DNA of 64,000 bases, taken from Neptuniibacter marinus. Its GTDB lineage: Bacteria > Pseudomonadota > Gammaproteobacteria > Pseudomonadales > Balneatricaceae. Both the position numbers and the translations under genes were made by a program. Where the stretch lies: positions 55,814-119,813 of the forward strand of contig NZ_LUTR01000007.1 in assembly GCF_001597725.1 (NCBI RefSeq), in the 5' to 3' direction. The notes under the pieces were generated by a model that was not told the origin of the DNA, ran no database searches, and was given only the letters and a program-made list of their open reading frames with translations. Positions 39,295-49,052 of this stretch are shown one piece after another (position 1 is the stretch's first letter; each line of letters starts with the position of its first letter).

Positions 39295-40893
39295 ATGTCC
39301 GCATTGAACCAAGACATTGAAACTATCTCTGCTGCAAAAGCAGCTGCTGGTAGCCCTTGGGACGCTATTAACCCAGAATCTGCAGCTCGTATGCGCGCTC
39401 AGAATAAATTCAAAACTGGCCTAGATATCGCTCAGTACACTGCCGACATTATGCGTGCTGACATGGCTGCATTTGATAAAGACAAATCATTGTACACGCA
39501 GTCTTTAGGTTGCTGGCACGGTTTTGTTGGTCAGCAAAAAATGATCTCCATTAAGAAACATTTCGGTGGCAAAACTGACCGTCGTTACTTGTACCTTTCT
39601 GGTTGGATGGTAGCTGCACTACGTTCTGAATTCGGTCCTCTTCCTGACCAATCTATGCACGAGAAAACAACCGTTGCTAGCTTAGTAGAAGAGCTTTATA
39701 CCTTCCTACGCCAAGCAGATGCACGTGAACTAGGCGGTCTATTCCGTGAACTAGACGCTGCACGTGAAGCAGGCGATTCTGCTGCTGAAGCTAAGATCCA
39801 AGACCAAATTGACAACCACGTGACTCACGTTGTGCCAATCGTTGCAGATATCGATGCGGGTTTCGGTAACGCTGAAGCAACTTACCTAATGGCTAAGCAG
39901 ATGATCGAAGCCGGTGCTTGCGCACTGCAGATCGAAAACCAAGTTGCTGATGAGAAGCAGTGTGGTCACCAAGATGGTAAAGTAACCGTTCCTCACGCTG
40001 ACTTCCACGCTAAGCTACGTGCTCTACGTTACGCTTTCCTTGAGCTAGGCATTGACAACGGTATCATCGTTGCACGTACTGACTCTGAAGGTGCTGGCCT
40101 AACTAAAGAGATCGCTGTTGTTAATGAACCTGGCGATCAAGGCGATATTTACAACTCTTTCCTTGATGTTGAAGAGATCGATGTAGCTGATATGGCTGAA
40201 GGCGATGTATGCTTCAACCGTGACGGCAAGCTTGTTCGTCCTAAGCGTCTACCATCCGGTCTATACCAGTTCCGTCAAGGTACAGGTCATGAGCGTTGCG
40301 TATTTGACTGTATTGAAGCGATCAATGCCGGTGCAGACCTTCTATGGATCGAAACGGCTGTACCAACCGTACACGAAATCAAAGGCATGATGGATGACGT
40401 ACGTAAAGTTCACCCAGATGCTAAATTGGTTTACAACAACTCTCCATCGTTCAACTGGACATTAAACTTCCGTCAGCAAACTTACGATACTTGGGTTGCT
40501 GAAGGTAAAGATGTATCTGCATACGACCGCGCTAACCTAATGAGCGCTGAGTATGACGATTCTGAATTGTCTGCTGTAGCTGATGAACGTACACGTACAT
40601 TCCAAGCTGATACATCACGTGAAGCAAACGTATTCCATCACTTGATCACTCTACCGACTTACCACACAACTGCGTTGTCTGTAGACAACCTAGCGAAAGA
40701 GTACTTCGGTGAGCAAGGCATGTTGGGTTACGTTAAGAATGTTCAGCGTGAAGAGATCCGTCAAGGTATCGCCTGTGTGAAACATCAGAACATGTCTGGT
40801 TCAGACATCGGTGATGACCACAAAGAATACTTTGCGGGTGAAAATGCGCTTAAAGCTGGCGGTGCGAAAAACACCTCTAACCAGTTCGGTTAA
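39295..40893 (+). CDS. aceA: Isocitrate lyase, copy 2
   Basis: 532 residues, identical in protein to copy 1 except at the ends: it starts MSALNQDIE instead of MSTLNKDIE and ends QFG instead of QFN. Catalytic and metal motifs are the same (KQCGH, DIDAGFGN). ATG 39295 follows AGAGGATTGACC. The promoter region is unrelated to that of copy 1, which suggests separate regulation of one enzyme. A UUCG-loop terminator follows. Confidence 0.95.
   Translation: MSALNQDIETISAAKAAAGSPWDAINPESAARMRAQNKFKTGLDIAQYTADIMRADMAAFDKDKSLYTQSLGCWHGFVGQQKMISIKKHFGGKTDRRYLYLSGWMVAALRSEFGPLPDQSMHEKTTVASLVEELYTFLRQADARELGGLFRELDAAREAGDSAAEAKIQDQIDNHVTHVVPIVADIDAGFGNAEATYLMAKQMIEAGACALQIENQVADEKQCGHQDGKVTVPHADFHAKLRALRYAFLELGIDNGIIVARTDSEGAGLTKEIAVVNEPGDQGDIYNSFLDVEEIDVADMAEGDVCFNRDGKLVRPKRLPSGLYQFRQGTGHERCVFDCIEAINAGADLLWIETAVPTVHEIKGMMDDVRKVHPDAKLVYNNSPSFNWTLNFRQQTYDTWVAEGKDVSAYDRANLMSAEYDDSELSAVADERTRTFQADTSREANVFHHLITLPTYHTTALSVDNLAKEYFGEQGMLGYVKNVQREEIRQGIACVKHQNMSGSDIGDDHKEYFAGENALKAGGAKNTSNQFG
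39311..40886 (+). repeat. Long direct repeat A2 (aceA internal)
   Basis: Partner of 35691-37266, 3620 bp apart, no mismatch found by eye. Third-position changes are absent too, which argues for very recent duplication or gene conversion. Confidence 0.9.
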
Positions 40894-40912
40894 TTGTTAA
40901 GCACTTCAGACT

Positions 40913-40938
40913 AAAAAAGGACGCTTCGGCGTCCTTTT
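40913..40938 (+). terminator. UUCG-tetraloop terminator after aceA copy 2
   Basis: GGACGC, loop TTCG, GCGTCC between runs of six A and six T. Confidence 0.95.
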
Positions 40939-41032
40939 TTATTTCAATAATTTAGAATAACATCCTCTCCTCTTACCTTTATTTCACACACTCGTTATTA
41001 TCAATAATTCCTATTTTTTATTGGCCCTATAG

Positions 41033-42286
41033 ATGCTTACTAATAAGTTCCACTATGCTTGGACTATTGTTCTGTCTGGCGCGATCTCTCTCTTCGCTTG
41101 CTTAGGACTAGGCCGTTTTGCACTCGGTATGTTACTACCCTCTATGGGCAGCAGCCTTCAACTAAGCTATACACAGATGGGACTTATCAGTACGGGTAAT
41201 TTTATTGGCTATCTATTCGCTGTATTACTTTGTCATCACCTTATTCATAAGTTTGGCGCGCGCTACTCCATATTCTTAGGTTTAATCTTAGTTGGCATAA
41301 GCATGTTTTTAATCAGCTTCAGCAGCCATTTTATGATTATCACACTTCTATATTTCATAACGGGTATAGGTAGTGGTACTGCTAACATAGCGGTTATGAG
41401 CTTAGTCGCCCATTGGTTTACTGTGCAGCATCGAGGCCGTGCAGCGGGATTTATGATCATGGGTAACGGCTTAGGCATTGTTGCTAGTGGCGCATTAATT
41501 CCTTGGCTAAATAGCACATGGCTCGACGATGGCTGGAAAGTCGGCTGGGGAGCATTTGGATTAATCATCATTCTGGCCGCATGTATCACGGCGTTTCTCT
41601 TTCGTAACAACCCAACTAAACTAAATTTAAAACCTTATGGATATGAGTCTTCATCCTCTACCGATCCGTTGCAAGCTACCTCCAAACCCGCAGGCTTAGA
41701 ATCTGATAAACAAGCATCTAAATCCATCAGTAAATTGATCCTTCATATAGGCTCAATCTATTTCTTATTTGGTTTTACCTATGTGATTTATGCAACCTTT
41801 ATCGTAACAACTCTGGTTGAGCAATATCATTTCACAGAAAGTGACGCTGGATCACTATGGATGACAATGGGCATTCTGAGTATTTTCTCAGGTGCTATTT
41901 TTGGCAGTCTATCTGATCGGTTTGGGCGCAGGTTTGGCCTAATATTAGTGTTTATATTGCAAACACTTGCATACTCTTTAGCAGCATCAGAAATAGGAAC
42001 ATTCACCCTATTTTTATCCATGACATTATTTGGAATATCAGCCTTTAGTATTCCCGCAATTATCGCTGCAATGATCAGTGATATTTTACCTATATCCGCT
42101 GCGGGCAAAGCCTTTGGCTATGTCACCTTTTTCTTTGCTATAGGCCAAATTTCAGGACCAACATTAGCCGGGTATTTAGCAGAACAAAGCGAATCATTCA
42201 CATCAAGCTACCTCCTTTGTGCTTGTGCAACGACGTTGGCTATCATATTAACAACTCTCTTTAGGCCTAAAATACCTTCTCGCTAA
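41033..42286 (+). CDS. MFS transporter, YbfB/YjiJ-like
   Basis: A 417-residue inner-membrane protein with about 12 hydrophobic spans and a central hydrophilic loop (about 203-235). The N-terminal CLGLGRFALGMLLPSM and LSYTQMGLISTGNFIGYL fit the YbfB/YjiJ branch of the major facilitator superfamily. The loop between spans 8 and 9 has SLSDRFGRRFG, the canonical MFS motif. Substrate unknown. The 42289-42308 hairpin downstream (ATTGCCGT/ACGGCAAT) may end the transcript. Confidence 0.82.
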   Translation: MLTNKFHYAWTIVLSGAISLFACLGLGRFALGMLLPSMGSSLQLSYTQMGLISTGNFIGYLFAVLLCHHLIHKFGARYSIFLGLILVGISMFLISFSSHFMIITLLYFITGIGSGTANIAVMSLVAHWFTVQHRGRAAGFMIMGNGLGIVASGALIPWLNSTWLDDGWKVGWGAFGLIIILAACITAFLFRNNPTKLNLKPYGYESSSSTDPLQATSKPAGLESDKQASKSISKLILHIGSIYFLFGFTYVIYATFIVTTLVEQYHFTESDAGSLWMTMGILSIFSGAIFGSLSDRFGRRFGLILVFILQTLAYSLAASEIGTFTLFLSMTLFGISAFSIPAIIAAMISDILPISAAGKAFGYVTFFFAIGQISGPTLAGYLAEQSESFTSSYLLCACATTLAIILTTLFRPKIPSR

Positions 42287-42433
42287 GTATTGCCGTTTCT
42301 ACGGCAATCCTTTGCCTTAAAAACGATAATAAACCGCCTTTCACATAACTTCTCTCTTAAAAAACATAGAGTTAAATAGTTGGCATTTCCTTTGCTGTAG
42401 ATTATGTACAGTAAACTTATGGAGATCAGCTCT

Positions 42434-43090
42434 ATGCATAGTACACAGGCATCATTTAATGCTCAGGCGCATATTCCTATTGATGAGCCTTTGAAAAAGC
42501 ATCTGCCTGCAACGAAGAGCGCTCTTTCTATCCAACAGATGGATCAATTTTATTTAACAATGCTCGAGCAGTTTTCTCCTGTTACACAAAAAAAACATTA
42601 CTTAGCCCAGCAAGAGAAACAAATTCAAGCCCTGTTTAGAGTCAATGGAATTCTTGTTGCTGCTTTTTATACCGATTCAACCATTTTATGCTTTGATCAA
42701 AAAGTAGAGTCACTGATAGAAGCGATCAACTATGCCCCTTTAAGCCTTGATCGTATAAGCTTCATATTAGAGAACCGCCTATCAGGCCATGTCACACTTG
42801 AGTACTACTCTAAAAACCACCCCACACACGAAGATTTACTGAAAGGCTCGTTATATACAAAAACAGACTTAAAAGCGGGTTTCACCATTGATGAAACATC
42901 TTTAGAGGAGTTAATGTGTGATTGGCTACAGCAATATCAGCAATGGATGCAGGACTATCTATATTTTAACCTTGCACAAATTTCTGCTGAAGAATCAGAG
43001 ACCCCAAAAACAATCAACAACGATCCTGTACCAGTAGAGGAAGATATAGTCACGACTCTTCTAGCTAATAATTACTCTATCGTTAGCTAA
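42434..43090 (+). CDS. Uncharacterised soluble protein
   Basis: 218 residues from the ATG at 42434 (GGAG nine bases upstream). An in-frame ATG at 42404 would add ten. No signal peptide or membrane span, and no recognised domain. Mixed alpha/beta content with hydrophobic strands (ALFRVNGILVAAFYTDSTI, HVTLEYYSKN) in the centre and an acidic C-terminal tail. Single gene. Function unknown. Confidence 0.6.
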   Translation: MHSTQASFNAQAHIPIDEPLKKHLPATKSALSIQQMDQFYLTMLEQFSPVTQKKHYLAQQEKQIQALFRVNGILVAAFYTDSTILCFDQKVESLIEAINYAPLSLDRISFILENRLSGHVTLEYYSKNHPTHEDLLKGSLYTKTDLKAGFTIDETSLEELMCDWLQQYQQWMQDYLYFNLAQISAEESETPKTINNDPVPVEEDIVTTLLANNYSIVS

Positions 43091-43164
43091 AATTCATCCA
43101 TTGAATCCAAAATTTTCACATTATAAAAACGCATTTAATCCCCGACAAATAGACCAAAAAACCT

Positions 43165-43575
43165 CTAATCAAATAAGGCACGAACAGCATCAGGCAATGG
43201 AACTGATTTCTCAATCCTGTGATCAATCCATACCACCTTTGCATGCCCGTGGCTCACAATAGCTTTGTCATCATGCTGACTGAAAACCTTATAGTAAGTC
43301 ATAAAGCTCGAACGCCCTGGATCGCTAATATAGCAATCAATACGTAATTGATCAGGATAGACCACCGGTCGAATAAATGAACAGCCTATATCAATTACGA
43401 CAGGGGCCAGCCCATTAGGGTCAAGCTCCACATTCATATTATCTAAAAGCTGCACCCGCGCTTCTTCAAGATAACGCATGTACATCGCATTATTGACATG
43501 CCCATAGGCATCCATATCACCCCACCGAACAGGGATTGAACAGCTATATAGTAACTTACTTTTTTCCAGATCCAT
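43165..43575 (-). CDS. Acyl-CoA thioesterase (4HBT hotdog fold)
   Basis: 136 residues. The 4-hydroxybenzoyl-CoA thioesterase signature RWGDMDAYGHVNNAMYMRYLEEAR carries the catalytic Asp and the HVNN turn. The remainder fits the single hotdog domain. Members hydrolyse short to medium acyl-CoA; the chain length is not predictable here. Monocistronic, divergent from the FKBP gene. Confidence 0.85.
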   Translation of the reverse strand: MDLEKSKLLYSCSIPVRWGDMDAYGHVNNAMYMRYLEEARVQLLDNMNVELDPNGLAPVVIDIGCSFIRPVVYPDQLRIDCYISDPGRSSFMTYYKVFSQHDDKAIVSHGHAKVVWIDHRIEKSVPLPDAVRALFD

Positions 43576-43733
43576 CCCAGCCTCACATATAGATAATTAA
43601 AAAACTCACTGTAAACTATCTAGCCGAAGAAGGAATGACAACTTCAATCAAAACCAGTAACACTATGTCATACTGTTCAGGATCTAGATAATCAACGAGC
43701 CCCAAATAAACTCACCTACTACGGAGCTATACA

Positions 43734-44207
43734 ATGCTAAATTACCTGCTTCCTATCCTAATTATTGCCATCTTGTTTTTTCTCTATAAAAACCATCAAA
43801 ATTCAAAGCAGCAATTGGCCTATAACCTAGAAGCAGGAGAAACTTTTTTAGCGTCTAATTTAACCAAAGAAAACGTTACACAAACAGACTCTGGCTTACA
43901 GTACGAAGTGTTAACAAAAGGTACGGGAGAGGAGCATCCAAAAGCCACATCAAAAGTAAAAGTACACTACCACGGCACCTTAATTGACGGCTCAGTCTTT
44001 GATAGTTCAGTAGAGCGTGGTGAACCTATAGAATTCGGATTAAACCAAGTCATTAAAGGCTGGACGGAAGGTGTACAGTTGATGGTTGTGGGAGAAAAAA
44101 CACGCTTTTATATTCCAAGCGAACTTGCTTACGGCAATGGCTCAGCAGGTATAATTACCCCAGGATCAACGCTTATTTTTGAAGTAGAGCTGATCGATTT
44201 TAAGTAA
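43734..44207 (+). CDS. FKBP-type peptidyl-prolyl isomerase, membrane-anchored
   Basis: 157 residues. A hydrophobic N-terminal segment (about 3-18) without a clear cleavage site suggests a periplasmic, membrane-anchored protein. The FKBP domain (about 52-157) has VKVHYHGTLIDGSVFDSS, QVIKGWTEGVQLM and YGNGSAGIITPGSTLIFEVEL, with active-site aromatics conserved. It resembles the C-terminal half of FkpA/FklB without their dimerisation domain. Probable folding helper. A terminator follows. Confidence 0.88.
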   Translation: MLNYLLPILIIAILFFLYKNHQNSKQQLAYNLEAGETFLASNLTKENVTQTDSGLQYEVLTKGTGEEHPKATSKVKVHYHGTLIDGSVFDSSVERGEPIEFGLNQVIKGWTEGVQLMVVGEKTRFYIPSELAYGNGSAGIITPGSTLIFEVELIDFK

Positions 44208-44266
44208 AAATGGAAGCTCTATATTATCCTGCTCTAATGCGTAAGGTCTGTGCGCTACTTTCCTAA

Positions 44267-44295
44267 CCCGCACCTATGTGCGGGCCTCTTTTTTG
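44267..44295 (+). terminator. Terminator after FKBP gene
   Basis: Stem CCCGCAC / GTGCGGG with a short loop, followed by CCTCTTTTTT. Confidence 0.9.
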
Positions 44296-44312
44296 TATAC
44301 CTAAGCTAATTG

Positions 44313-44738
44313 TTATAGGTTAGGTGCTTTAGTCACGGGTCGCTTGTTCGCAGGGTCTGCCGCCGGATCACCAAAAAACTTCAACCCAATATAGACCCAC
44401 CATGCCCTTAATGCCCACATACCATCATCTTGACACATTTGTTGTAAGAGCCGGTCTGCAGCATCGCGATCTTCATCTTTATCCAACAAGTTCTCACGCA
44501 TTAATTGATATAAAGCATCGTGAACTAACGATCCACGCATAAAATCTCGCGTATCAATAGTCGGGCCTGAAGGGCCGTCCCACGCATATCCCTTTTTAAT
44601 GCTAAGCAGTCCATCCTTTGTTAGCTCAATATAGCCCGAAGGCGAACGAATATCGCTACTCGGCAAAAATGGGATGGACGTTACATAATCATCAACTATC
44701 TGGTATTTATACCCTTTCTTATATTCGATGCATTCCAT
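44313..44738 (-). CDS. DUF1353 protein
   Basis: 141 residues from the ATG at 44738 (GAGGAA seven bases upstream; a longer reading from 44780 is less likely). The motif GYAWDGPSGPTIDT followed by SLVHDALYQLM matches DUF1353, a family found in phages and bacterial genomes. An adjoining helical segment contains DEDRDAADRLLQQM. The conserved His-Asp and Trp-Asp pairs hint at an enzyme or phage-structural role, but the function is unknown. There are no phage genes around it. Confidence 0.75.
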   Translation of the reverse strand: MECIEYKKGYKYQIVDDYVTSIPFLPSSDIRSPSGYIELTKDGLLSIKKGYAWDGPSGPTIDTRDFMRGSLVHDALYQLMRENLLDKDEDRDAADRLLQQMCQDDGMWALRAWWVYIGLKFFGDPAADPANKRPVTKAPNL

Positions 44739-45123
44739 GGCATTTTCCTCACGAATAAAATAACGTAAACCTTTCAGCATAGTACAGAGTATAGAAGCGG
44801 AGTCACAAACTACCTATTCATTTAACAGCTCAATACCAACAGCGCTATAAATCCTGCATTTATATAAAAACGTAAAATATTCTAAACAAAGAGGTTTAAT
44901 ATCGCTACCACCAACATCAATCATGTCACTACATTGGTTTTTCAGCTTTAATTTCAACCGGGGTAATATAGCCCTCCTTCAGAGCCTTAATCATATTCCT
45001 AACATAACAAAATGATAATGTTCAGAGACTTCATTGCCATCAGGTACTTAGTGACCTGTAAACAGACTAACCATGTAACCCGCGATAAAAACAGTCTATT
45101 AAAACCTGAGGCAATATAAATGG
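44739..45123. other. Non-coding gap between DUF1353 and chemoreceptor genes
   Basis: No gene could be supported. A 21-codon minus-strand frame (44929-44994) exists but has no ribosome-binding site. AT-rich, no clear hairpin; it lies downstream of the chemoreceptor gene and upstream of the DUF1353 gene, both on the minus strand. Confidence 0.4.
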
Positions 45124-47115
45124 TTATTCAAATTGAACAATCATCTGATTAAGCTTGCCACTAATAACAACAAGATTATCCGCATAAGATCGATTATTTT
45201 CCGCTTCGTTTAAGCTGTTATTCGCTAGATCAGTATTTTTTGACATAGCATTAACAATCTCCATCGTTAATTGAGACTGTTGCTCGGTTGCTGAAGCTAT
45301 TTGTGAACTCATCTGGCTGATGCTCAAATTAGCCTCTGCTATTTCACCAATCGCTTGTTCCGCTTCATTTGCAATCTGCATAGTTTCTTCAGTTTTTTGC
45401 ATATAGAGCTGAGTGCGCTCCACTACATCATTGGTGGTTGCATTAAGCTTATTGGTCAATTTCTTAATATCACTCGCAGCACGCGAAGTATTTCCTGCTA
45501 AATTTCTCACCTCATCAGCAACTACCGCAAAACCTCGTCCCATCTCACCAGCTCTCGCCGCCTCAATTGACGCGTTAAGTGCTAACAAATTGGTTTGATC
45601 CGAAAACTCCTCGATGATTAACAACGCCTGTAGGATTGACTCCGTATCCCCTTTCAAGGAAACAAGCGCATCATTAGTCCCCGCAACATCACTCGAAAGC
45701 TCGGCGATATTGTTATGAGTACCTCTCATCAACCGAATACCTTTCTGGGTCAGGTCATTAGCTTGATTTGTGTATTCACGTGTATGAGCCGCATGGTCAG
45801 CCACTTCGACGAATGAGCTCTTTAGTTGCTCCATCTGCTCTGCAGTACTGCGTGTACTAGCTTGTTGCTCAGCCACAATAGAACTAAGGTTTTTTGCACT
45901 AGTGTTCATATTGGACTCTAGCTCTTTAAGTACGCCAGTTTCACGCTTAATGTTCGTCAGCAGGTCAGAGAAGTAATCTTTTAAACTATTGATAGAGATA
46001 CGTAACGTTGCTACTTCACTGATTTTACTAGGCATATCCATCTGCATTTTTAAATCACCTTCAGATAAGCGACTTACATAATCAGTTGCACGATGAAGAA
46101 TGGCAGCCAGACGGTATTTAATCATCGACATACAGGCGCCTGTAATAATGATCAAAACAACACAGACCGCCAGTAACAGGTATACATCCTGTAAAATGTT
46201 CTGATAGTGTTCTTCCAGAGTACCTTCTAAACCTTGGAGAGACTGTTCAAGCTTGAGCACTTGCTCCTTTGCGGCCAAACTACCTTGCTGTTTTTGCTCA
46301 GTAAATTTAGCGATATTATCTAACTCTTTAGGGTAGCGTCCTGCTAAATTTTTAATAATTTGCAAAGATGCTTCACCAATATCTTCTGCCGGGCCATTAC
46401 TTTCCTCGGTATCCCAACCTAATACACTAGCCAGTTCATCTTCCTCAACCTCAGCCTCTTTATAAACACCTAAACGAGGTAAAGCATAGAGTTTTTCGGC
46501 CGTCTCTTGCATGCCAACTAAATAACTTTCACTGCTCTTTAATATTGAGCTATCGCCTTTTGAGGCGCTATTTTGTCTCACATAAATGGTCGGTACTAGA
46601 TAATTGATAAATTCAGCTGACAAGTTCAAGTACTTCTGCTTAAGATCGCTTGGAGCGTTCTCCGCTTTAGCAACATATTCCATTATTGCCGTTATCTCGG
46701 CGAACATTTCTCGCTCACTATTTACTAGCAAAAGCTCCGGATTAGATAATTTTCCCGCTTCTCGTAAAGTACTCAAAGCATTATCTCGCACCAATATCAT
46801 CTGCTCCACCGCAGGGGTTTTAATGTCTGACGGCAATAATCGGTTCTGCTGTGTTTCCCCAATCAGTTCATTAATATCATTACTAATTTTACTAAGCAGC
46901 GTTGCATCACCTGTCAGCAGGTAGGTGTTTATAGGCTTTTCAATTGCGTGACGGGTACTCGCTTCATATTCGTAATAGCTCGTACTGGTCTGATAGGCAT
47001 CGTTTAGACGATCAAGCGACCACACTATAGAGATAGTAAGCACAGCAAGGATAAGGAAAAGAGCAAGTGAGGTGAGCTTAGTTAGCAAAGAGATTTTCAT
47101 AGATTTGTACGCCAT
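45124..47115 (-). CDS. Methyl-accepting chemotaxis protein
   Basis: 663 residues. The first span is about 10-30, followed by a large periplasmic helical sensor region (about 31-308), a second span (about 309-330), a HAMP-like region and the MCP signalling domain. The highly conserved hairpin tip reads [20 protein letters not shown] and [18 protein letters not shown]. It will signal to CheA/CheW. No ligand domain is recognised, and no che genes are nearby. The C terminus has no CheR-binding pentapeptide. Confidence 0.9.
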   Translation of the reverse strand: MAYKSMKISLLTKLTSLALFLILAVLTISIVWSLDRLNDAYQTSTSYYEYEASTRHAIEKPINTYLLTGDATLLSKISNDINELIGETQQNRLLPSDIKTPAVEQMILVRDNALSTLREAGKLSNPELLLVNSEREMFAEITAIMEYVAKAENAPSDLKQKYLNLSAEFINYLVPTIYVRQNSASKGDSSILKSSESYLVGMQETAEKLYALPRLGVYKEAEVEEDELASVLGWDTEESNGPAEDIGEASLQIIKNLAGRYPKELDNIAKFTEQKQQGSLAAKEQVLKLEQSLQGLEGTLEEHYQNILQDVYLLLAVCVVLIIITGACMSMIKYRLAAILHRATDYVSRLSEGDLKMQMDMPSKISEVATLRISINSLKDYFSDLLTNIKRETGVLKELESNMNTSAKNLSSIVAEQQASTRSTAEQMEQLKSSFVEVADHAAHTREYTNQANDLTQKGIRLMRGTHNNIAELSSDVAGTNDALVSLKGDTESILQALLIIEEFSDQTNLLALNASIEAARAGEMGRGFAVVADEVRNLAGNTSRAASDIKKLTNKLNATTNDVVERTQLYMQKTEETMQIANEAEQAIGEIAEANLSISQMSSQIASATEQQSQLTMEIVNAMSKNTDLANNSLNEAENNRSYADNLVVISGKLNQMIVQFE

Positions 47116-47414
47116 TACAACATGTGATTAAAAAATGAACGTCCTTTTCCTACGGAAATATTAATTCCGAATGCGTGTTATTAGACTACCGAGAGATGAC
47201 AAAAATATGACAAACAGCAACAATTTATTGCTGATAATAGGGAGGCCGCTATTAAATAAGCGCTTAAAAATCTTAAGCTTAGGAAAGCTTACTCAGACTT
47301 GATTTGTAATTAAGAGGAATAAGGAGGGAAAGTATTCGAATAGGGCTAAGCGCACGATAAGCTATGGGAGGGCAACAAAACCACAACCTATCGTACACTT
47401 AACAAAATACCTAG
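47116..47414. other. Non-coding gap upstream of the chemoreceptor gene
   Basis: About 300 bp without a gene. It must hold the promoter for the minus-strand chemoreceptor; no clear sigma-70 or sigma-28 box could be identified. Confidence 0.4.
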
Positions 47415-47699
47415 TTAGGCGTCTGCGGTCGTAGGGTCTATCTCACTTTTAATTTCTGAGATGGTATTAGCCGGAAATCCACTTCGCTCCGCATGTTCAT
47501 GAATTAACGCTTCATCCGCGCTGTTATAGATACAGAAGGTTTTATCTCCAACAACGTAGCTGTTTTCCCAACTGATATCTTTTTGCTCTGACTGCATAGC
47601 AGATAGCACTTCATTTGATTTTTCGGCCGCGGCACTTAACGCTGCATCATCAGCCAAACCTATATCCGGAATATCTCTCTCAATAATGAACTTAGGCAT
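47415..47699 (-). CDS. DUF4242 protein (SCO4226-like)
   Basis: 94 residues from MPKFIIERDIPDIG at 47699. The pattern ISWENSYVVGDKTFCIYNSADEALIHEHAERSGFP is characteristic of DUF4242, whose Streptomyces member SCO4226 binds nickel. Ferredoxin-like fold expected, and the conserved Cys and His could bind metal. It diverges from the HxlR gene by about 136 bp, so that regulator may control it. Confidence 0.8.
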   Translation of the reverse strand: MPKFIIERDIPDIGLADDAALSAAAEKSNEVLSAMQSEQKDISWENSYVVGDKTFCIYNSADEALIHEHAERSGFPANTISEIKSEIDPTTADA

Positions 47700-47835
47700 G
47701 TATAAGAACTCCATATAATGTTTTTGTTGTTATCTAGTACACTGATACTAAAATCAATTGCCCCTTAAAAATGCTATGTAAACTGTAGCACTAAACTACA
47801 GATTATGTAGTTAGAAAACCTGATTGAGTGAAACT

Positions 47836-48519
47836 ATGCAATATTTACAATTCTGCCCTCTCGCCAAAGCCTCAGAAATCTTGTGCGAAAAATGGACCCT
47901 ACTAATTATTAGGGAGCTATTAATGGGTGGGAAACGCTTTAATGATTTTCAACGGGGCACGGCAGCTATCTCGCCAACCATGTTAACCAAACGTTTAAAT
48001 GAACTCACAGAAAATGGGCTTGTGATCCGTAAGAAAATTTCTGGTCAACGGGGATATGAATACTTTCTTTCTGAATCGGGTAAAGAGTTAGCGCCTATTA
48101 TTCAACAGATAGGTGAATGGGGAATGCGCTGGACGCGAAGTCAACTTCCCGACTCCGAACTTGATATAGAGCTGCTTATGCTCTACCTAGAACGCAGCAT
48201 TAACCCAGAAAATTTACCCGGTGAAAGTACGATTATCTCGTTTAATTTTACTGATCAAAACCAGATGGCCAAATGGTGGATTGTGGTCACTAATGAAAAT
48301 GTCGATATTTGTACCGTTGATCCAGGCAAAGAGATTGATATCTGGTTTAACACCGATCTGCGTACAATGATCGAGATTTGGATGGGCTACACTACTTATA
48401 AGGCAGCGATTCGTGCACAAAAGCTACAACTCATAGGACCGAGAGCACTCACGAATAATGTCAATAGTTGGATGGATAATAGCGTTTTTGCAGAAATTCC
48501 TGCAGCCACTGAGATCTAA
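47836..48519 (+). CDS. HxlR-type regulator fused to an SCP2-like domain
   Basis: 227 residues. The N-terminal HxlR winged helix (about 5-105) includes CPLAKASEILCEKWTLLIIR, FNDFQRG, ISPTMLTKRLNELTENGLV and GYEYFLSESGKEL. The C-terminal half (about 120-220) resembles an SCP2 sterol-binding domain (SFNFTDQNQMAKWWIVVTNE, DIWFNTDLRTMIEIWMG), suggesting a lipid or acyl ligand. It starts at ATG 47836; a TTG four codons earlier is possible. Divergent from the DUF4242 gene. Confidence 0.8.
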   Translation: MQYLQFCPLAKASEILCEKWTLLIIRELLMGGKRFNDFQRGTAAISPTMLTKRLNELTENGLVIRKKISGQRGYEYFLSESGKELAPIIQQIGEWGMRWTRSQLPDSELDIELLMLYLERSINPENLPGESTIISFNFTDQNQMAKWWIVVTNENVDICTVDPGKEIDIWFNTDLRTMIEIWMGYTTYKAAIRAQKLQLIGPRALTNNVNSWMDNSVFAEIPAATEI

Positions 48520-48659
48520 CCTAGTAGCAGCAAAGCCCCTACTAATTAGTCGAGTCTGTTTTGAATAGATGAAAAAAATATAGGGCAAATTGACACTAAG
48601 AAGATTGGGTAAGGGTAGTTACCAGTTATAACCATCCTGTTTTCTCTCTTAAATGCTAA

Positions 48660-48938
48660 CTATCGACTGCCCCAGATTTTAGAAACCGCGCGATCACTTC
48701 CTAAAAAACCAACAATCAAACACACAAAACCAATTACGAAAAAGACCAGAATAGGGATAAGACCGCCTAACTGGTCGGAAGCGATGGCTGTAATACCTGA
48801 CAACGTTGAAAGCACAAAAAACAAGAGCCCCATATACATCAAAATCTTACGATGAGACGCTTTATAGCTATATTCACCTCCACCGGATTCGAAAATATTT
48901 AAGATAGGCGCAAAAAGTTTTCTTAAGGTATTTTTCAT
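48660..48938 (-). CDS. Small two-span membrane protein
   Basis: 92 residues with a cytoplasmic, charged N terminus and two adjoining hydrophobic spans (about 33-53 and 60-80) ending in basic residues. The segment ILNIFESGGGEYSYKASHRKIL is distinctive. Family not recognised; function unknown. Confidence 0.6.
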   Translation of the reverse strand: MKNTLRKLFAPILNIFESGGGEYSYKASHRKILMYMGLLFFVLSTLSGITAIASDQLGGLIPILVFFVIGFVCLIVGFLGSDRAVSKIWGSR

Positions 48939-49052
48939 AGGGCTCTCACAGATAATACAAGAGCACAGTGTAATTTTATGCGCCCGACTTGTACAGAGGA
49001 TACGCGTGACGCACCTATTGAGTATAATACTCAGCTAAGAGCCAAAGCATCC

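Noticed and set aside
39048..39317. 89-residue minus-strand frame upstream of aceA copy 2
   Set aside because: No ribosome-binding site, no recognisable family, and it overlaps the aceA start; likely chance.
35675..40893. aceA duplication as an assembly artefact
   Set aside because: Flanks differ on both sides and both terminal codons differ, so two loci are likely real; long reads would confirm.
44929..44994. 21-codon minus-strand frame in the gap near the DUF1353 gene
   Set aside because: No ribosome-binding site and nothing upstream in frame; could be a remnant but unsupported.
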